Below, one piece after another: positions 52,284 to 55,965 of a DNA stretch of 55,965 nt. Position numbers and translations under genes: made by a program. The notes under the pieces were generated by a model, which was not told the DNA's origin, ran no database searches, and saw nothing but the letters and a program-made list of their open reading frames with translations. This stretch comes from Eximiradius proteiniborus (GTDB lineage Bacteria; Bacteroidota; Ignavibacteria; Kapaibacteriales; UBA2268), in assembly GCA_026415495.1 (NCBI GenBank), contig JAOAGZ010000007.1, forward strand, positions 1 to 55,965, in the 5' to 3' direction. Every line of letters starts with the position of its first letter. Position 1 is the stretch's first letter.

Positions 52284-53612
52284 TTAAAGAAAAATCCTGA
52301 TAATATTAGTTGGTTTGTTGCTGGAATTTACTAATACAACTTGTTTAGCATAAAAATTAGGGGTAGATACCTTTGTAATTTCCTTTGTTTCTATTGCTTC
52401 GATTGTTTTAGTATCAAAAATATCCGCATCTTCACTACTAAAAATATCTTCGTCTGTTTTCCCTTTAATTTGTTCCTTAGGAATACTAAATTTTTGCACA
52501 AAAGAATTGTTTACATATTCATATTTTCTTGATGGAAGCGATAAAATTGCTATCGGTGCAGGAATATTATCTAAAAATGTGCTAAGCGATCTGATCAACG
52601 ATTGATATTCTGTATTCTTATTCATTAGCCATTTTTGATTGTTTTCTAATTCCACAAGTCTTGCTTCGGATTGCTTTGCAATTTGAGAATAATATTTTAG
52701 AGCCTTCGAGAGCTTTTCAATTTCATCTTTTGGCGTATTTGCAGAAAAAATTGGAAGATCATCTTTGATTATTGTAATTGTTCCAATCACTTCTTTTCTG
52801 TGGTTAAAATTCGGAAAAATTGTGAATACAACTTGTTGGTCATTGCTTTTTACTGCAAATTTTACAGGCTTTTTCATTGATATGCATCTTGCATTTTGCT
52901 CAATTCTATACTTTATTTCATCAACGCTTTCATTTATAAAAATTTCATTATATAATCTTCCTTCAATTGGTGCTGTTTTAAGTAAATTAATATTACTGCT
53001 GAAAAAAAATCTCTTTGCAGAATTGTTCATAAACTCAATTTCATTCTTCATATTAAGAATGAAAACGCCTTCTTCGATTATATTAAGTGTGTCCCGCACA
53101 ACTTTTCTCATTTCGTTTATTTCTTCGATATGCTTATCCTGTGCGGATTTAATAATTTGATTTGTTGGAATTACTTTAAAAAATGATTTGAAGTTCTTGC
53201 CTAATCTTTTTATTTTCCAGGTTAATAAAAAGATTTCTCCGCTTTCCTTTTCGCCGACAATTCGTATTACTTTTTCTTCAAGTGTTCCTTCAACAAATTT
53301 GTTAATCAATTCTTCAATTGAATCTCCTTGTTCAGTACTATTGGGAAGTTCTTTGCTCGTTGCTTTGGTGTTGTGGGTTATTTTATAAATTACTTTCAAA
53401 AGATTTTCACCGCGTTCAAAATCGTCGATGGCTTCTTCAAATATTAAATCAATAGCACCTTCTGCATTAATTATTCTCATATCTCCGCGAGTTTCAACAA
53501 CTGCCATCTCTGCATTTTGCAAGACCTCATTGCATTTATCTTCTAAAATCAGGATTTTTCTTTTAAGTTCAGCTATTTCATCTTTATATTTTTGTTCTCG
53601 GTCGTGTTGCAT
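52284..53612 (-). CDS. Protein with three PAS-like domains and no output domain
   Basis: A 442-residue cytoplasmic protein. A coiled coil (1-35) precedes PAS-like domains at about 35-130 (NAEMAVVETRGDMRIINAEGAIDLIFE), 175-295 (IIEEGVFILNMKNEIEFMNNSAKRFF, ending GTITIIKDDL) and 340-442 (NIPAPIAILSLPSRKYEYVNNSFVQKFS). Between the last two is a long coiled coil. The chain ends at the third PAS, so there is no kinase, GGDEF or HTH domain. It may act as a partner-binding sensor subunit. It starts two bases after the ccmD stop. Confidence 0.7.
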   Translation of the reverse strand: MQHDREQKYKDEIAELKRKILILEDKCNEVLQNAEMAVVETRGDMRIINAEGAIDLIFEEAIDDFERGENLLKVIYKITHNTKATSKELPNSTEQGDSIEELINKFVEGTLEEKVIRIVGEKESGEIFLLTWKIKRLGKNFKSFFKVIPTNQIIKSAQDKHIEEINEMRKVVRDTLNIIEEGVFILNMKNEIEFMNNSAKRFFFSSNINLLKTAPIEGRLYNEIFINESVDEIKYRIEQNARCISMKKPVKFAVKSNDQQVVFTIFPNFNHRKEVIGTITIIKDDLPIFSANTPKDEIEKLSKALKYYSQIAKQSEARLVELENNQKWLMNKNTEYQSLIRSLSTFLDNIPAPIAILSLPSRKYEYVNNSFVQKFSIPKEQIKGKTDEDIFSSEDADIFDTKTIEAIETKEITKVSTPNFYAKQVVLVNSSNKPTNIIRIFL

Positions 53613-53614
53613 TG

Positions 53615-53773
53615 TTAATCATTATTATTTTGTTCAATATATTCTTTATATGTTTTTTCAATTTTTGTAAGCTTCCTGTCTATTGAAAACATATACATAC
53701 CAATTCCGAAAATAATAATTAGCACTATAGTAAGCACAATGAATATCGAATTATCGTGAAAAAATTGTTCCAT
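53615..53773 (-). CDS. ccmD: CcmD-like small membrane protein
   Basis: A 52-residue protein, short enough to be missed by length-filtered gene calling. ATG at complement 53771-53773, stop at 53615. One transmembrane helix (IFIVLTIVLIIIFGIGMYMF) is followed by a basic cytoplasmic tail (DRKLTKIEKTYKEYIEQ). That layout and its place immediately after the CcmC-like gene, whose stop is 1 base upstream, identify it as CcmD. In other bacteria CcmD helps release the CcmABC-CcmE haem complex. The family is very short and divergent, so the name relies on position and topology. Confidence 0.75.
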   Translation of the reverse strand: MEQFFHDNSIFIVLTIVLIIIFGIGMYMFSIDRKLTKIEKTYKEYIEQNNND

Positions 53774-53774
53774 A

Positions 53775-54812
53775 TTATTCCTCCACACTTTTCTTTATTA
53801 TGTTTGTCCTATAATTCACATTTAGCATCCAGAAGAAAATCAGAGTAAAACCAATTACGCACAATGAAAACGAAAACATTAATGATGAATCAAGCATTCC
53901 TTTTTGTGTGCTTAATATTGGTCCGCTCATTCCTCCGCCTTGCGAACCTGGATGAAGCCCTGCTGTTATCCTTGGTAGTACAAATACAAGGAAAGGTACT
54001 GTAACGAAAGCTATTATTGAATATACAGCCGATGCTTTTGCCCTAATATCCTCTCGTTCAATGCTTCCACGTAAAGCAAAATATGCGAAATATATCAATA
54101 ATAGTATAAAAATCGATGTTTCTCTCGGGTCCCAATTCCAAAAGCTTCCCCAATTGAATTTTGCCCAAACCGAACCCGAAACAGTAGCAAGAATAGCAAA
54201 AAGCGTCCCTAACGAAGCAGATGTTGCCGCCATCACATCATCATTTATTTCTTTCCTTCTTAAATACTTCGCCGCAAAAAACATTGAAATAAAATATGCC
54301 AATACTGCTATCCAAGCCATTGGAACGTGAAAGTTCAAAATTTTTATCCTATCATCTAATGATAAAACATACGGATAACTAATCCACGGCTTTGACTGAA
54401 CGATTTCCTTCAACAACAATCTGTTTTCTTCCAAAATCTGAACTTTTATTATCCAATGATTTGATTTTTTCAAGACTTCTAAGTTCTTTTCATTCACAAA
54501 TAATTTGTGTGGCTTATCAACAAAACTATTTGTTCCATAAATCTCTATGAAATTCCTACTATCTTCTTCATAAACAGTGTGTTCTTTGATGAAAATTTCT
54601 GTTGGAATTGGCATATTGTTTATATACGGTGCAATTTCGTCAATCTCTGATATTGATGCAGCAACACGTGGATACAAAGTGAGGATTGCCCCGGAAATTA
54701 ATATCGCTATTGTTAATAATTTCCAAATAAATGGTTTTTCTTGCTTTAAACCTTTGTAAAATCCAATCAAGATAGCTAAACTAAATCCGCTTAATATTAC
54801 TAATAATTTCAT
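53775..54812 (-). CDS. ccmC: CcmC-like cytochrome c assembly (haem handling) protein
   Basis: A 345-residue multi-pass membrane protein. WAKFNWGSFWNWDPRETSIFILLLIYFAYFALRG is the haem-binding WWD motif. The region has HVPMAWIAVLAYFISMFF before it and PRITAGLHPGSQGGGMSGP after it, as in CcmC. The N-terminal part is longer than usual: a first helix pair (residues 3-48) and then a periplasmic segment of about 120 residues rich in charged residues before the core. ccmD follows. ccmA, ccmB and ccmE are not in this window. Confidence 0.85.
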   Translation of the reverse strand: MKLLVILSGFSLAILIGFYKGLKQEKPFIWKLLTIAILISGAILTLYPRVAASISEIDEIAPYINNMPIPTEIFIKEHTVYEEDSRNFIEIYGTNSFVDKPHKLFVNEKNLEVLKKSNHWIIKVQILEENRLLLKEIVQSKPWISYPYVLSLDDRIKILNFHVPMAWIAVLAYFISMFFAAKYLRRKEINDDVMAATSASLGTLFAILATVSGSVWAKFNWGSFWNWDPRETSIFILLLIYFAYFALRGSIEREDIRAKASAVYSIIAFVTVPFLVFVLPRITAGLHPGSQGGGMSGPILSTQKGMLDSSLMFSFSLCVIGFTLIFFWMLNVNYRTNIIKKSVEE

Positions 54813-54851
54813 AACATATAAGAATGAGTATTAATACAAAATTAATTTATC

Positions 54852-55493
54852 TTAATTCTTAATATTTTCCAAATAATATTTACAGTATTGCGAAATAACA
54901 CATTCATTGCATTTAGGATTTCTCGCCGTGCATACTTTTCGACCATGACTAATAAAATAATGAGTAAATATTACCCATTTTTCTTTTGGGATTAGTTCCA
55001 TAAGTTTTCTTTCAATAACTTCAGCATTTTTTGTCGATACAAATCCCAATCTGTTGCTTATCTTAATTACATGTGTATCTACAACTATTGCTGGAACGTT
55101 ATAGCAGTGCCCAAGTACTACATTAGCAGTTTTTCGTCCTACTCCGGGCAATTTTATTAATTCTTCCAACTGAGAAGGCACTTCTCCGTTATATTGTTTC
55201 AATATCATTTCGCTCATCTCTTTTATATGCTTTGCTTTTGCTTTATAATATCCGGTCGAGAAAATCTCTTTCTCTAACTTCTCAATCGGAACATTTACGT
55301 AATCTTCTGGTTTCTTATATTTTTCAAATAGTGATGGAGTAACCTTGTTCACTCTTTCATCTGTGCATTGAGCAGATAATATTGTGGCAATTAATAATTC
55401 GAATGGATTAGAAAAATTCAACTGTATTTTAACATTCGGATATTCATTCGATAAAATATCTAATATTTTTGACATTCTCTGTTTTTCATTCAT
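54852..55493 (-). CDS. nth: Endonuclease III (DNA glycosylase/AP lyase)
   Basis: A 213-residue base-excision enzyme. LPGVGRKTANVVLGHCYNVPAIVVDTHVIKISNRLGF carries the helix-hairpin-helix, catalytic Lys (GRKTA) and Asp (VDTHV). The 4Fe-4S cluster ligands are C-x6-C-x2-C-x5-C (CTARNPKCNECVISQYC) near the C-terminus. It removes oxidised pyrimidines. The length matches the family. It lies 39 bases upstream of the ccmC-like gene on the same strand, probably part of one transcript. Confidence 0.96.
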   Translation of the reverse strand: MNEKQRMSKILDILSNEYPNVKIQLNFSNPFELLIATILSAQCTDERVNKVTPSLFEKYKKPEDYVNVPIEKLEKEIFSTGYYKAKAKHIKEMSEMILKQYNGEVPSQLEELIKLPGVGRKTANVVLGHCYNVPAIVVDTHVIKISNRLGFVSTKNAEVIERKLMELIPKEKWVIFTHYFISHGRKVCTARNPKCNECVISQYCKYYLENIKN

Positions 55494-55564
55494 AATCTAC
55501 TTGAATTTCTTTATTAAAAAAAAATAACTCAATAATTTTGCTTAAACGAATTGGTGAAAAAAAT

Positions 55565-55965
55565 ATGAAAAGATTTTTCTTTATCCTGATAATTTTATTA
55601 TGCAATACATTTTTATACTGCGGTACTTTTATTGATACAGTCTATTCATTTGTTCCTGGTTCAGGGCAAAACGCTGGGCAATCATCAGAATATTTCCCGA
55701 ATAATATTTTTGGTGCTCCATCTGGCAATGCTTCTTGGACTATACCGGAATCACGTCCCGAAGAACTATGTTCTATTGGCATTGGAGGTGAAATTATTGT
55801 TGGAATAAAAAATGGTGTTATTCGAAATGGGGAAGGGGTTGATTTTGTGATCTTTGAAAATGCTTTTCAGAGGCTAATAGATAATAAAATTTTCGCAGAA
55901 CCTGCTATTGTATCTGTCAGTCAGGATGGAGTTAATTTTATTACTTTCCCTTATAACGAATGGAC
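55565..55965 (+). CDS. Surface lipoprotein, partial (C-terminus off window)
   Basis: An open frame from the ATG at 55565 runs off the right edge (133 codons seen). The N-terminus is a lipoprotein signal (FFFILIILLCNTFLYCG). The mature part has VPGSGQNAGQSSEYFPNNIFG, GIGGEIIVGIKNG, GVDFVIFENAFQRL and EPAIVSVSQDGVNFITFP, a pattern seen in cell-surface proteins of Bacteroidota and relatives. Such proteins often end in a T9SS or other surface-sorting tail, which cannot be checked here. The function is unknown. Confidence 0.75.
   Translation, partial: MKRFFFILIILLCNTFLYCGTFIDTVYSFVPGSGQNAGQSSEYFPNNIFGAPSGNASWTIPESRPEELCSIGIGGEIIVGIKNGVIRNGEGVDFVIFENAFQRLIDNKIFAEPAIVSVSQDGVNFITFPYNEW

Overview
This AT-rich, gene-dense window looks like chromosome from the Bacteroidota-Chlorobiota (FCB) branch. 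The case rests on several signals. Large secreted proteins carry type IX secretion (T9SS) C-terminal sorting domains. A PorX-type response regulator is present. The E1 alpha and beta subunits are fused in one protein. There is a DUF5683-like protein, and TAnnTTTG -7 promoter elements occur. FlhF, FlhG and FliA also occur, which points to a flagellated deep lineage (Ignavibacteria- or Kapabacteria-like) rather than a gliding Flavobacterium. Placement below that level is inference. I see no phage, transposon, integrase or CRISPR array, and no rRNA.

Layout. 1-2.9 kb: a CheW protein with an inserted zinc-binding CZB domain (cut by the left edge), divergent from a receiver-PAS-PAS-histidine kinase. 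2.9-6.8 kb: a giant T9SS-sorted surface protein. 7.0-7.9 kb: a DnaQ exonuclease with a degenerate UvrC-like tail. 7.9-13.1 kb: a minus-strand flagellar control cluster (secreted protein, flhF, flhG, a coil-membrane-coil protein, fliA, HDOD protein). 13.1-15.6 kb: dnaN-recF preceded by a perfect DnaA box, without dnaA. 15.6-20.6 kb: bifunctional aminolipid acyltransferase, DHH phosphoesterase, tRNA-Pro, DUF5683-like protein and a stand-alone nuoD. 20.6-27.4 kb: a minus-strand run of small enzymes and secreted proteins ending in nudix and ndk. 27.4-36 kb: fused E1 dehydrogenase, DNA polymerase III delta', recN, a small HD protein, a quinone reductase-like protein, a secreted nuclease/phosphatase and proline dehydrogenase. 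36-42 kb: a 75-residue protein, a T9SS subtilisin-like protease and an eight-repeat FnIII-like T9SS protein. 42-46.6 kb: tRNA-Leu and tRNA-Ser, then tilS-hpt-truA and a divergent aspartokinase homologue. 46.6-50 kb: porin, SRP RNA and aspS. 50-55.5 kb: tsaE, porX, a PAS-only protein, ccmD, ccmC and nth. A surface lipoprotein is cut by the right edge.

How it fits together. Two envelope themes run through the window: type IX secretion (three clear cargo proteins plus the PorX regulator) and flagellar/chemotaxis control (FlhF/FlhG/FliA, CheW-CZB, a short CheR-like methyltransferase). The rest is core replication, repair, tRNA maturation and energy metabolism. The most unusual items are the CZB-in-CheW architecture, the unknown membrane coiled-coil protein between flhG and fliA, the aspartokinase homologue with altered catalytic motifs, the DnaQ/degenerate GIY-YIG fusion, and a perfect 20-bp tandem repeat just upstream of the porin.
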